DNA of 64,000 bases from NCBI GenBank assembly GCA_012934845.2, contig WNNJ02002647.1, forward strand, positions 1-64,000, given 5' to 3'. The notes under the pieces are model-generated. The model had not been told where the DNA came from, made no database searches, and worked only from the letters and a program-made list of their open reading frames with translations. The DNA comes from Pomphorhynchus laevis (Eukaryota; Acanthocephala; Palaeacanthocephala; Echinorhynchida; Pomphorhynchidae). The position numbers and the translations under genes were made by a program. This document shows, piece after piece, positions 40,803 to 52,005 of this stretch. How positions within the stretch are numbered: position 1 is the first letter of the stretch; each line of letters starts with the position of its first letter.

Positions 40803-41930
40803 TTAAAGAAAGGCAATATCATTACATATTGTTGCAATTCTTAAAATTTCATTATTTAATGTATTATATTTTATATTATATGGTATGCATGAATGCTCAT
40901 ACAAAAATATGTTTCTTGTAAATTTAAATATGTCATCTTTACGATATAAATTAATAGTAGTTTTAGTTAATGTTAATTTAATGTTCATATCTAGATATAC
41001 ACCTTCTTTAACATCAATATTAGTTTTATTACGAATAAGGCTACCTAAATAAATTTGTTCTCGTATTGAATAAAAATTGTTAGAGTTAAATATACATATA
41101 TTATCAATTTATCGAAACATATATTTCATATCTTTATATAATTCAGATTTATTTTTCACACAGTTATGAACAAATTCACACTTTTGAAAGCTCAAAAATA
41201 AGTCAGCTATAATTGGGATACTATTACTTCCCATTGGAACAAATTTTTTTGTCTAAATATATATGTTCCTTCTTTTAAATAATTTTGATTTATCAAAATA
41301 AGGATTATAATAATTTAATTTTATCCATATATTTATTTAATGGTTTAATTTTTGTTAGATAGGCGTTATAGTTACTATATATATTTAATATAATATTAAA
41401 TTTAATAATATTATATTAATATAATATGTTAATATATATTTTATAATAATATATTTAATATAAATATTATTTACAAATAATAAATAATTATATAAGATTT
41501 TATATAATTTATATATAAAGCTAATTTTTATAAAGTTATGATTTTAATTTTTGTAAGATGGACCTTATAGTTATTTAATTTTTGTTAGACAGGCGTTATA
41601 ACGAACACTTTTTATTTGTCTAAATATATATACTTTTAAATAATTTTGATATATCAAAATTTGGTTTCTATTAATTCAATTGATAGCTTAATTTTTGTTA
41701 GATATGCGTTATAGTTATTATAGCATATGTATGTATATCTTTTTCCGAATATAAGATTAATTAATTTTTCTAACGCTTCTTTACGACAATTTGTTAAATT
41801 TTGGATGTTCATAAAAAATAGTTATTAAAAGATATTTATTTTTTCGAACATTTAATAAATTCATCAAGATACCTTTTTTGCGGATTTCTTAAATTCGTTA
41901 AATAATCATTTTCGAATGTGTAGACGCTGA
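40803..41930 (-). pseudogene. Decayed RT-like element (IPMGSN family)
   Basis: Minus-strand codons carry VPMGSNSIPIIADLFLSFQK (near 41,240-41,180), a frame ending YMFR-IDN, FYSIREQIYLGSLI, then VYLDMNIKLTLTKTTINLYR and KDDIFKFTRNIFLYEHSCIP. The order matches RTs that read PMGSN-AP-LADLFL, FRYIDD, SYLDL-LE, LYDKRDDF. These are related to, but distinct from, Penelope-type RTs. Further coding-like pieces extend to about 41,930 (NIQNLTNCRKEALEKLINLI). The copy is clearly broken in several places. Family C follows its 3' end directly. Classification is tentative. Confidence 0.6.
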
Positions 41931-41974
41931 TATTATTCATTATTCCTTTATATATGTTTCTTTATATGTATATT

Positions 41975-42395
41975 CCATCTAGAACCCGTCGGTTTGACAA
42001 GAGACGACGGCAAGCGGCCCGACTGGGTCCGTTACTGCGTGGAAGGCAGGGCAAATGCTTGTTTGGGACTTTACATGCCTAAACACTTTTGCAGTCAGTC
42101 ACATAGCGCACCCAGTACATTCTGCAAGTTCAGTTGTTGATCATGCTAAACTTGTGAAACGTACCCAATATAGCAGCTAAGATTAGCGGTGGTACAAGTT
42201 TGTTTCGATCACCATCGAAACCCTGTGAGCCGTTGGCACAAGTGCAGCGTATTTTTCGCAGCTTTTGGGAAAAATTGGTTCGGTCGACTGGAGATAAACG
42301 GGCAATGAGTTTCCTCATGCAGCGAATTAGCGCAGCGGTGTAACACGGAAACGTGGCTTGCTTTGCGGAGTCGGCAGGAGAACCATCACTATAGT
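41975..42395. other. GC-richer island of unknown nature
   Basis: About 420 bases stand out from the AT-rich surroundings. A minus-strand frame (42,130-42,318, MRKLIARLSPVDRTNFSQKL...) has no domain I know. ATTAGCGCAGCGGT near 42,326 resembles a tRNA A box, but no good B box follows, so no tRNA is called. Confidence 0.4.
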
Positions 42396-43499
42396 TTTAA
42401 TGAACTGTATTTTTTTATAAATGTTGCAAAACTAAAAAAGTAAAAAATTGTTAGGCTTGTGTAAAAAATTTGTGTTAATATTATATCTCTATGATATATA
42501 TTCCATCAAACACAGCAGACGAACAAACACTAATTTAAAAAGACGAACAAACGCTAATACATAATTATGGCTAGTCATAAGGTATTTTGTACTATGATTC
42601 TTGATTTACAACATTACCTACGATGTACGCAGAACGTGAATTAGGCTTTGAAAATGAAGATTGTACTATTTGTTTCAAGGTTTTGAAATATGAAATAATT
42701 AATATGCTTGTTATTATTAATAACTTATTAATCATTATTAATCATTATTGCTAATAGCGTTTCTTCGAAACGTTGTTATTATCAGGAGAAATTGTTGACC
42801 CCCACTAAAAGTTGTTTTATAAAGAAAATAACATTAGAAATAAAACTTAACAGATAATTTCTAAAGTAATTAGAGTAATATTTGACTGTTATTTGTAAAA
42901 TAATTTACAGAGTCATACTTATTTGGATATCTTTATCTCAATCTCCCATTTAAATTGTGCAACAACGATTTTTGCAAATATTCATATATGAAATACGTAT
43001 TTGAGGAAGGTTAAACCGAAGTTATGAGTCTACTGGCCTTTAAATAAATCAGAATTTATTAAAATGTATTTTTTTAACCGTTGCTATGGATATTTAGTTA
43101 TCTAACCAATTTATGTTAAAATTTTAAAACGTTTTAACAATTTACGTAAGTGATATCTCATCGTAAAAGAATCACACTCTTATAGTTTGCTTAGGAAATC
43201 ATAAAATTTGACTTGCCATTTAATTGTTTACAACTAATTTAATTGCAAATATATACGAATTAATTTGTTGTCAATTAATTTAAAGTTTATATATTCGATG
43301 AATTTTGCCTTTAAACATGCTAATAATTAAATATTCCATCTTGTATCTTACAATTTTGCTAAATTGTATCTTATAATCAAAGGGGTTTAGTAAAGGGATT
43401 ATCGCATTTTACGTTTAGATTATTTTTGACCATTTTTAGTAATCATTGTCATGTACTGTAGTATCTATTACGCCATTAATGGTATTAATCGCTAGTGAT
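42396..43499. other. No gene recognised
   Basis: AT-rich DNA without supported features. Confidence 0.5.
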
Positions 43500-43690
43500 A
43501 GCTGAATACACAATAAAAAAATTTAAAAATTAATTTATTAAAATTTTATATATTAATTTTTTTAAATAAAGTTATAAAAGTTATAGCTCTTAAATATATT
43601 ATTTGATTTAAGTAATTGTTCAAAATGTTCCCCATTTCATATTATATATTAATGCCTGATAAACATGGATTGACCAATATTTCGGTCATG
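43500..43690 (-). repeat. Dispersed repeat pair T, member 1
   Basis: AGTAATTGTTCAAAATGTTCC and TTAATGCCTGATAAACATGGA recur at 44,640-44,840. In minus orientation a fragment reads NGEHFEQLLKS, which resembles the C-terminal end of some Tc1/mariner transposases, but the stretch is too short for a firm call. Confidence 0.6.
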
Positions 43691-44639
43691 TGGAGTAGAT
43701 GATCCGTTCAATGCCATAAATAAATTCTTAAATAAATTCAAAAATAAATAAATTCATAAATAAATTCATAAATTTAGAAAAAAAATTCCGATTTTGGTAA
43801 AATAACAAGAACTAACGGATATTAAAACTGACCTAAACATATTCGATTGAAACAAAACGGTAAAGTGTGATTATTAATTGACATCCTCATTTACGATGTA
43901 TACAGCAATTAGTCTTCGATTGATTAATTATACACATTATATGAGTGATGCATAAGCTAATTTGTATCAATATAATATTAATAATGATTAGTCTTCATTG
44001 ATAGCAATTAGTCTTCGATGGTGTATTTATGATACTACATTTTAAGATTAATATTTTATATTATAATATATATAATTATATATAATGATATATAATGAAG
44101 AAATTTCGATAATATAATGAAAATTAATAAATTTGATATAATGAAAATAATGTTTATAATAATAATATTATCGAAAATAATGAAATATTATCAAATCATG
44201 AAATTCCAACTGATGAAATTTCATCAAATTTCATCAATATCTAAAAAATCGTGAACTTCGATGTTATCTAAAATGTAATTTTATTCAATTTCGATAAATT
44301 GTTTTTTCGAAATTGATACTTTCACGTATGCTTATGGATAAGAATTAGTACTCATCAGGCAAAACCTTTACATTTTAATTGAAGTTATCGTGTTTGCATC
44401 TTTTGCTATCATTTTTGAAATGCAAAATTGATCATTCATTGATCGAATGGATGAAATGGTAGAATTATTTTATATAGTATAATAAGCGAAAATTGATTTT
44501 CTCGTCAAAGCGTTTCAAATTTTGTCGTTTTCAATTAAATACAGGTGTATTGTGTGTAGCAAATAATATTAAATACTCTATCTACATTTAATGATTTAGA
44601 TTTAATCATATAATTATAACAAGTTATAGAAAATATGAA
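43691..44639. other. No gene recognised
   Basis: AT-rich, with many short direct repeats such as ATTAGTCTTCGAT and AATTTCATCAA. No gene is supported. Confidence 0.45.
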
Positions 44640-44840
44640 TAAAATATATTTAATTTTTAAAATTATATTTCACAAATGAAATATATTAAATATTTTTTAT
44701 TTAAAAGTATATTTTTTATATTAAAAATGTAGTAATAAAAGTTATCAATCATAAATATATTTTTTGATTAGAGTAACTGTTCAAAATGTTCCACATTCCA
44801 TATTATATGTTAATGCCTGATAAGCATGGATGTGCCAACA
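44640..44840 (-). repeat. Dispersed repeat pair T, member 2
   Basis: Same sequence as 43,500-43,690, with AGTAACTGTTCAAAATGTTCC and TTAATGCCTGATAAGCATGGA. Confidence 0.6.
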
Positions 44841-45129
44841 CAAAATATAATATATTTTATATAATAAAAATTATATTAGTATTATTTAAATATTAATATA
44901 TTTAAATAATTACAGAAGGGTAAAATCTTTAGAGGTGTGATTCTTGAAAATTTAATGCAGTCCAAATATTTTTTGTATAATATTTAAAAAATATTATAGT
45001 CTTCAAATCTTCAAAGAGAATCCCTACATTTAATCTTTTATCTAATCATCCGATCTTGGCCAAAATTAAAATTCTTACAGATTAACAAAAATGAGTCGAA
45101 TAAGATATTGTAAATGATCAACAAGATCG

Positions 45130-45740
45130 TACTGATGTTTGTTTATAGGATTGAAGCAAAGTGCAGTGTCATCAAAAATATCAATTGTAACAATGATTGC
45201 AGAATTAAGTTATCTTAAAATTAATTATTATATTAATTTATTGCAATAAATTAGTTATTTATTGTATAAAATCTTATATAATTATTTATCGTAATTTCTA
45301 TTATCAAACAACGGTAAGCTACATGTCAGTATTAATGGACATCATCAGCTACTGATCCAATATCTACATTTCACGTTTTAATCCTTTTAATACTAGCTGA
45401 CGATTATTCAACTCGTCTGCTAAGCTGACGAGTCGAGTGATCGTCAGCCAACATTAAAAGGACCGAAACGTGAAACGTAATTATTGTATCAGTAGCTGAT
45501 GAGATTCACCAATACTGAAATGTAGCTTACTGTTGTTGTCTTATAGAAAGGATTACTAAAATGTAGTGTACTGCTGTTGACTTATAGATAGGATTAAAAT
45601 AAAAGCGCACTTTTATCAAAAAAATCAATTGTAACAAATGATAAAATGTATCATAATGTTGTTGACTTATAAATAGAATTGAAGAAGCGTGCAATGTCAT
45701 CAAAAATTTCAATTATAACAATGACTGCACAATTATATTG
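45130..45740. repeat. SINE-type bodies arranged as a palindrome, with repeated tails
   Basis: Positions about 45,309-45,420 and 45,427-45,540 form an imperfect inverted repeat of about 110 bases with a 7-base centre. Each arm contains the SINE core in opposite orientation (AAACGTGAAAYGTA, then CAGTAGCTGATGA). Around it a tail unit (TGACTTATAAATAGAATTGA, ATCAAAAAAATCAATTGTAA) recurs three times at about 45,140, 45,580 and 45,664. Confidence 0.75.
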
Positions 45741-45756
45741 GCTTAAAAAGATAAAT

Positions 45757-46117
45757 TTATTCTTAACTGGTCGGTTTGATATTATCCTCGTGTGGTTGTT
45801 TGAATCCTATCAGCATCACTGTACACTACAATCAGCGTGGGTGGACCTCATCAGCAGTGAGCCCACGCCTACATTTCGTGTTTCGGTCCTTTTTACTGCT
45901 TCTGCTGATTCCTTGTCGCCGAAATGCTGGTTTATATTTGGCTTATATACCAAATTACACAATTAATGTGTTCTATATTTGGTGTGGGCGGTAACTAATA
46001 TTCGCAATTCGAATCCACCACACACCGATTTTTTATTCCGTTCTTATACGAAATGTTCACTGGACAGTAAACCGTAAGCTGTCTTTTTACTATTGTGAAT
46101 ATTGCATACACGAGCCA
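45757..46117 (-). mobile_element. SINE-like element, tandem copy 1 (361 bp)
   Basis: The minus strand holds a possible tRNA-like head (GTCCAGTGA as A box, GGATTCGAATTGC as B box), the core GGACC-GAAAC...TGCTGATGA-GGTCC and a tail with GAGGATAATATCAAACCG. Core and tail match the 54 kb SINE. The plus-strand 72-codon frame in each copy is incidental. Confidence 0.7.
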
Positions 46118-46474
46118 TTATTCTTAACTGGTCGGTTTGATATTATCCTCGTGTGGTTGTTTGAATCCTATCAGCATCACTGTACACTACAATCAGCGTG
46201 GGTGGACCTCATCAGCAGTGAGCCCACGCCTACATTTCGTGTTTCGGTCCTTTTTACTGCTTCTGCTGATTCCTTGTCGCCGAAATGCTGGTTTATATTT
46301 GGCTTATATACCAAATTACACAATTAATGTGTTCTATATTTGGTGTGGGCGGTAACTAATATTCGCAATTCGAATCCACCACACACCGATTTTTTATTCC
46401 GTTCTTATACGAAATGTTCACTGGACAGTAAACCGTAAGCTGTCTTTTTACTATTGTGAATATTGCATACACGA
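46118..46474 (-). mobile_element. SINE-like element, tandem copy 2
   Basis: It appears identical to 45,757-46,113 with a period of 361 bases, so the duplication is very recent or maintained. It ends in the left arm of the hairpin at 46,451-46,509. Confidence 0.8.
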
Positions 46475-46509
46475 CCGTGTATGGCTCGTGTATGCAATAT
46501 TCACAATAG
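46451..46509. repeat. Perfect 24-bp inverted repeat at end of SINE tandem
   Basis: CTATTGTGAATATTGCATAC-ACGA (46,451-46,474) is the exact reverse complement of 46,486-46,509, with an 11-base centre. The right arm is an inverted extra copy of the SINE end. Confidence 0.9.
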
Positions 46510-46799
46510 ATAAATTTATATTATTTAATAATATTATTAATTTATTAATATTAGTAAATTAATGGAAATAAAATAAATACAATAAATAACACAATGGTCC
46601 AGCTTTCATACGGCACACAATTAAGAAGTTTGTAAGATTAATATATACAATATAAAAATATAAAATCATAACATACAGACAACGAATTTGGAATTTTAAA
46701 AGGACAGCGAATTTGGATACGCGCGTAGCGCGGTTGACGTCATCCATCATAACTAACGATGCCCATAAGTCAACCGTCAAGCACTATAAAATGATGTAC

Positions 46800-47693
46800 T
46801 TGTAACGGCCCTGCTCAAGGTGCAAGTCGTGTAAATGTGCCCGCACTGAGAAATTGTGCACTGGTTGTTCGGCTCCTAATTGCAGCAACTTATCAAGTAT
46901 ATCGCAGTCATGCTTGCAAACTTCCAAGACTGAACATTTACAGCATCCAACTGACATGACACTTCAAAAACGTATTGCAAACGGATCCTTTCTCAAACGA
47001 GAATGGTATATCTGGTGTGTATAGTTACACAGTATTGGCAAATGGAACCCAACAAGCATCATCACCTGTGGATTACTACTCCACTGTAATTCAGTGAAAA
47101 CCTAATTTGATGGTTCTTCCGAAATGTTCAGCTAGTAACGAGATAATTCTAAAATTAGCCTCATTTTATGCTGAAGTCGCTCATGGCTTACACAATTAAC
47201 ATGACGCTATCAAGTCAACAGTCGTCTTCTCTCAGTGTATACTACAACAAATACAAACTCACAAAGTTGCATTTATTCGTAAAGCGCTTGAACGACGACT
47301 GATACTCTGGAACCAAAAAAATCAAGGAATTATTTGACAAGGCCCAATATCTATAAGGAGTTATTATGCATAAAATTAGTAAATCGAGCCCAAGAAACTG
47401 GAAATCCGTGTATCAAAGTTTGATGTCAAGTAAGTTCGGCGACGAGAATTCTGGAGGAAAATAACGATTTGAGTGTACTTTCACCAGATGAAATGGTAAA
47501 TGGAATCTCAGTTAAAGATATACTCAATGATCTCCATCCACATGCCAAGGATGGCGTACCTAGTGTAATGCTAAGTCAACCATTTCCAAATATGCCGATG
47601 CACCATCCATCACCTTTTGCAAACATAAACGAATGTGACAGATTATCGTTAAGATTATCGTTAAATTGCATTAGCTTGATATTAAAAATTTGA
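46800..47693 (+). pseudogene. Unidentified coding-like remnant
   Basis: Near 46,812-47,030 one frame reads CSRCKSCKCARTEKLCTGCS then APNCSN, a Cys-rich cluster, and later QKRIANGSFLKREWYIW before a stop. Near 47,340-47,690 another reads TRPNIYKELLCIKLVNRAQE, then VLSPDEMVNGISVKDILNDL and HPHAKDGVPSVMLSQPF. The composition is that of real protein and GC is higher than around, but I do not recognise the family. Stops between the pieces suggest a dead mobile-element or host-gene copy. Confidence 0.4.
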
Positions 47694-47759
47694 TAAGATC
47701 AACATTTTATATTTTTATTTTATCACGTCGATAAAAATATATCGTCGATAACCTTACAA

Positions 47760-47880
47760 CGAAAAATAAGGGTTTATTAACAGATAATATTTGCTAATAT
47801 TAATTGATAAGATTATCTATGTGAATATTAACAGATAATATTAGCTAATATTAATTGATAAGATTATCTGTGAATATTTA
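47760..47880 (+). repeat. Tandem repeat, about 55 bp x 2
   Basis: AACAGATAATATT...GCTAATATTAATTGATAAGATTATCT occurs twice in a row. Confidence 0.8.
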
Positions 47881-48055
47881 TTATTATTTATTATTTATAG
47901 GATTAATTTTATTATTATACGGTAAGTTAATAGCAGTCCAAATATTCTTTGTATAATATTTAAAAGATATTATATAGATATTATATATCTATATAATATC
48001 TATATATAATATATATTAATATATATTATATTAATATATATTAATATATTATATT

Positions 48056-48231
48056 ATATGATATTTTAATTATTATGTAATGTAAATCATAATATTTCTT
48101 ATCTTTAACTATCACATTCCTACTTTCATAGTGCGTCCGCTACATATGATATTTTAATTATTATGTAATGTAAATCATAATATTTCTTATCTTTAACTAT
48201 CACATTCCTACTTTCATAGTGCGTCCGCTAC
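48056..48231 (+). repeat. Tandem duplication, 88 bp x 2
   Basis: 48,056-48,143 and 48,144-48,231 are identical, from ATATGATATTTTAATTATT to GTGCGTCCGCTAC. AT dinucleotide runs precede it. Confidence 0.9.
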
Positions 48232-48764
48232 ATTGGCTGGACGTGCATTTCATTATAATTGATACATAATATAATTATTAATTATTAATATTCTATTCAA
48301 CAAAAGGATAAAATCTTTATTAGTTTGACTCTTTAGAATTTTATAAAAAATTTAATGAATTGATTCAAATTCATTTTTCCGAATAAAAAAAATACAAATA
48401 ATTTTTTTGAATGCACTATAGTTGAAATGTATATCTACTGCTCTTTCGATACAATTCACACTATTGCATTCTAATTTGAACAACATGTTAAATCAATATT
48501 ACCAGTTTCGAATTCATCACGTTACTAGTAGATTAAATATGATATTAGTATTTTAATAATTCAATTCATCACTATTTATGATTTAAATAGTTTATAACTT
48601 CTGTTAACATTTTCAGAAAATTACTAATTTTCTGAAATTAGTAATTTTCTAAATTACTAATTTACTAATAAAAAAGCTACATTTCAATTAAAAGCATTAA
48701 TACGGAAGAATCTGATCAGAATATTAATTAATGCTTTCAAATAGCTGATACTGATCCATTATTG

Positions 48765-49173
48765 ATAAATAATTATTGGAGCTGGATCAAAGGAAAGAAG
48801 TAATTATTTTTGATATTTTGCTAACCTCCGTTAGCATCTTTAGAAAATTACCTGAGGTAATTTTCTAAAGATGCTAACTGCACTAAAAAAGAAATTGCCG
48901 ATTTTGAATCAGTGCTTCATCGCGGATCTCGAATTTGCTTTCATAATTCGTATTCGTATGAGGACAGTTTATCCTTGTTAGGTTTATGTTCTATGAGACA
49001 AAGACTACTGTATTTTGATCTCTTGGCAATGTGAATAGTTGTCAAATCATTTGAAAGATAATCCACGAAATAAAGTTTATTAAGTAATTTTCTGAATATG
49101 CAAACAGTAGTTAGCGAAATATCAAAAATAATTTCTTTTCTTTGATCCAGCTCCAATAATTATTTATTTATGA
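48765..49173. mobile_element. Fold-back MITE, about 410 bp
   Basis: Ends of about 85-90 bases are inverted copies of each other: TAATTATTGGAGCTGGATCA on the left and TGATCCAGCTCCAATAATTA on the right, continuing through AATATCAAAAATAATTwCTT. Just inside the left end is a perfect 23-bp inverted repeat with a TGA centre (48,830-48,878). There is no coding capacity. The flanks are too AT-rich to fix a target-site duplication. Confidence 0.8.
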
Positions 49174-50139
49174 TTTAATTAAAACAAGGTAACAAAAAAG
49201 ATTTAAGACGATATGAACATCAAGTTTAGTCCTACATATCTACAATAGTATTACTGTCACATTATTACATATTTATGTAAAAATTACTAAATTATTAGTT
49301 ATTAACAGGAATTACTAAGTTAGAATCCGCTTTTGTTAGTATTAGCTATACGTTTTTACCTTAAATTAATTAATAATTAATTAATAATTATTAATTAATT
49401 AATAATTTTACCATTAATTAGTTAATCATTTTAACTAATTACAATGACGGTATTTTAATGTGATTGTAGAATATAAATAATAACGACGTTTGTGTATTTT
49501 CATTATACATAATGTTAAACACTAATATATGGTTTTAAATAAAAAATATAATTATATAAAATAATATAATTTTGTAAATTATAATTATTTTAATTAATTA
49601 ATTTAATTAATTTTAATACTTAATTACATTTACATTTGTGAATCGATTTTAGTAACCCACATCGTCACCTTATAATTAATTGTGTGTAATTAATTCTGTA
49701 AATTACAAATTATGCTTTATTTTGTAAAATTGAATACAAAAAATCGTTAGGAGATATGATGTTAGTATTTTAGAATAGTTCCTTTAATCAACTAGACTGT
49801 GTTTGCAATATCTAAAGTAATGAATTTAATACAAAGTAAATTAAATTAAACATGCATTATCATTTCGTACAGATTTTCGTTCTTATAGTTAAGGTTTTGT
49901 CAACTCGCTGTCTATTTATATATTCTACTATATTTAGTTTTATTATCAACTAAGCCTAATTTTGAGTATATTAAATATGATATAGCAAACTAATATTTGA
50001 TTTGTGTGTCAACATTTTAACTTTTTAAATAGAATTTGTTAATTTAAAGCTAATTTTTTAATATTTTATAATTTAATATTTAATTTAAATTTAAAAATTT
50101 AAATAAATTTATATTTTGTAAACTGATAAATTAATATTT
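49174..50139. other. No gene recognised
   Basis: Very AT-rich, with TTAATTAA palindromes near 49,365-49,440 and no supported gene. Confidence 0.5.
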
Positions 50140-50144
50140 TGTAA

Positions 50145-50205
50145 ACCGTCATCTTCAGGGTTGTGTGTTTAAGCTGTAATATTTTTTATTTTTATAATTG
50201 ACTTT
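50145..50205 (+). repeat. Family R fragment
   Basis: CGTCATCTTCAGGGTTGTGTG and TTTAAGCTGTAATATTTTTT match the repeated block at 50.9-51.2 kb. Confidence 0.75.
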
Positions 50206-50884
50206 AATTTTGTATATTTTTATCTCTATATTTTAACATAGTAATCATTTAATCGATTTGATTGTTTTTATAGTGAACGAAAATAAGAATAGCAATACAA
50301 AATCAATCTTCATTTATTCAACGCAACAATTGTCCAGGTATACTAATTACCAATAACTAAGTTTTACTTTCAAATCACTATTGTCGAGTATCCATTTACT
50401 TAATTGCAATGTATTTGTGATACTTTAATAAATAATTTTAGAAAACACTTTTTAAGTTTCTTGAACGTGTGATTTTGAGACATTTGAAGAACGTTTTGAA
50501 GTTCTGTCATGATCTTATTGTAATATAACGATAATTCTTATTATTAAATGTATTATTCAATAAATTTTTATTTTTATGATAAATTGGAAAGGTATTAAAA
50601 AATCAAAATGTTTTAATGAAATATAGGAAATAAATGAGGAAATGGTAATTCACACCACTTTGTGAATTTGAAAATTTTATTTTAAATTTAATACTTAAAA
50701 TATATTAATACTTAAAATATATCTTTGATAATATTAGATTCCAGTTGCTTTTGTTGCTTTTCTGTTGTTAAGGAATTAAGATAAATGTACGAACTTGCTA
50801 ATAAATGTATTAAGTGTCATTACACAAATCCTATTTAGGAATGAATCCTATTTAGGATTAATTCCTAAATAGGATGAATTAATT

Positions 50885-51265
50885 GTTAGAAAGCGAGGAA
50901 ACATCGTGATTTATTTGATTATAATCCAATATTTTGACGGTCTTCTGACACGTCATCTTCAGGGTTGTGTGTTTAAGCTGTACTATTTTTAAGCTGTAAT
51001 ATGTTTCCTCGCATTCATTGTCAGAATGTGAGGAAACATTGTGATTTATTTGGTTATAATCCAATATTTCGACGGCGCTCTGACACGTCATCTTCAGGGT
51101 TGTATGTTTAAGCTGTAATATTTTTTTAAGCTGTAATATTTTTTAGAACAAAAAATATTACAGCTTAAACACAACCCTGAAGATGACGTGTCAGAGCGCC
51201 GTCGAAATATTGGATTATAACCAAATAAATCACAATGATTCCTCGCCTTCTAACAATGATTTTGA
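50885..51265. repeat. Family R: two direct copies and one inverted copy
   Basis: The block GTGATTTATTTGRTTATAATCC, AATATTTCGACGGCGCTCTG, ACACGTCATCTTCAGGGTTG, TTTAAGCTGTAATATT occurs at about 50,907-51,003 and 51,038-51,140 on the plus strand and at about 51,158-51,233 inverted. In the inverted sense it reads CCTGAAGATGACG...CGTCGAAATATTGG, a hairpin flanked by CTGAAGA and GAAA. Confidence 0.85.
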
Positions 51266-51416
51266 TCAGAAACAAATATTCAGGATGAATTTAATCCTAC
51301 TTGAATCCTATTTAGCATTGCCCAATGCAGAGCCCTAGTTGCATTGCTTAATTTGGATTCTCCATATTACACTAATTTGAAAATACTTTAAATGATAAAA
51401 TAGAAGGTCAAATTAT

Positions 51417-51526
51417 ACTTAATAAAGATCACAGAGGAATTTTTAGAATTTTATTTAAAAATAATTATATTTTAAAATTATCTTTTAAATAAATATCTAA
51501 AAAATCCCCTGTGATCTTTATTGTTG
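51417..51526. repeat. Hairpin element with 40-bp arms
   Basis: AATAAAGATCACAGAGGAAT and onward pairs with the sequence ending ATTCCCCTGTGATCTTTATT-like right arm; about 36 of 40 positions pair. Confidence 0.8.
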
Positions 51527-51743
51527 ACAATTGGAATGGGAGTGCTCTCAAAAACAAATTATACGCCACCTTATTTTATTCACAAACAAAAATTAAGATA
51601 AAAATATATCCATCTGCATTTACCTAAATTTGATTCTTTCAGTCGTATAATTTTAAATTCAACTTCCATATTTCCCAGGTTGCGTTACATTACTAATTTT
51701 ATTGAATCTTTATAAATACTATGATTTACTGTTAGAATTGATA

Positions 51744-52005
51744 TCATATGAATTTGAAACTATCAACAAGCCCTTTGCATTTTACGTTTTCTGGTATATA
51801 TCTTGTAATACGAATATGGTAAATGTTAAAACGTAGTGTGCTGTCAGTCTTGCCCATTTGCATTAAATATAGATCCCGAAAGTCTGATCCGCTTTTGATT
51901 ATAGTATTCGACAGTTGGCTCTTTGTATATTCCATGACACGCTTTGGGATCAGATTTTTATCCCGAAATATTAATCGCTGTTTTAGCTTCAATGTAATAT
52001 TATAA
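51744..52005 (+). repeat. Dispersed repeat pair P, member 1
   Basis: ATTCCATGACACGCTTTGGG, CCCGAAATATTAATCGCTG and TTCAATGTAATATTATAAT recur at 55,485-55,565. On the minus strand a 82-codon frame here reads NLIPKRVMEYTKSQLSN; its family is unknown. The overlapping plus-strand frame is no better supported. Confidence 0.6.

Noticed and set aside
42318-42390. tRNA gene suggested by ATTAGCGCAGCGGT
   Set aside because: It looks like an A box, but no B box or cloverleaf pairing follows at the right distance.
45776-46355. Two identical 72-codon ORFs
   Set aside because: They are identical only because the 361-bp SINE unit is duplicated; the frame lies antisense to the SINE.
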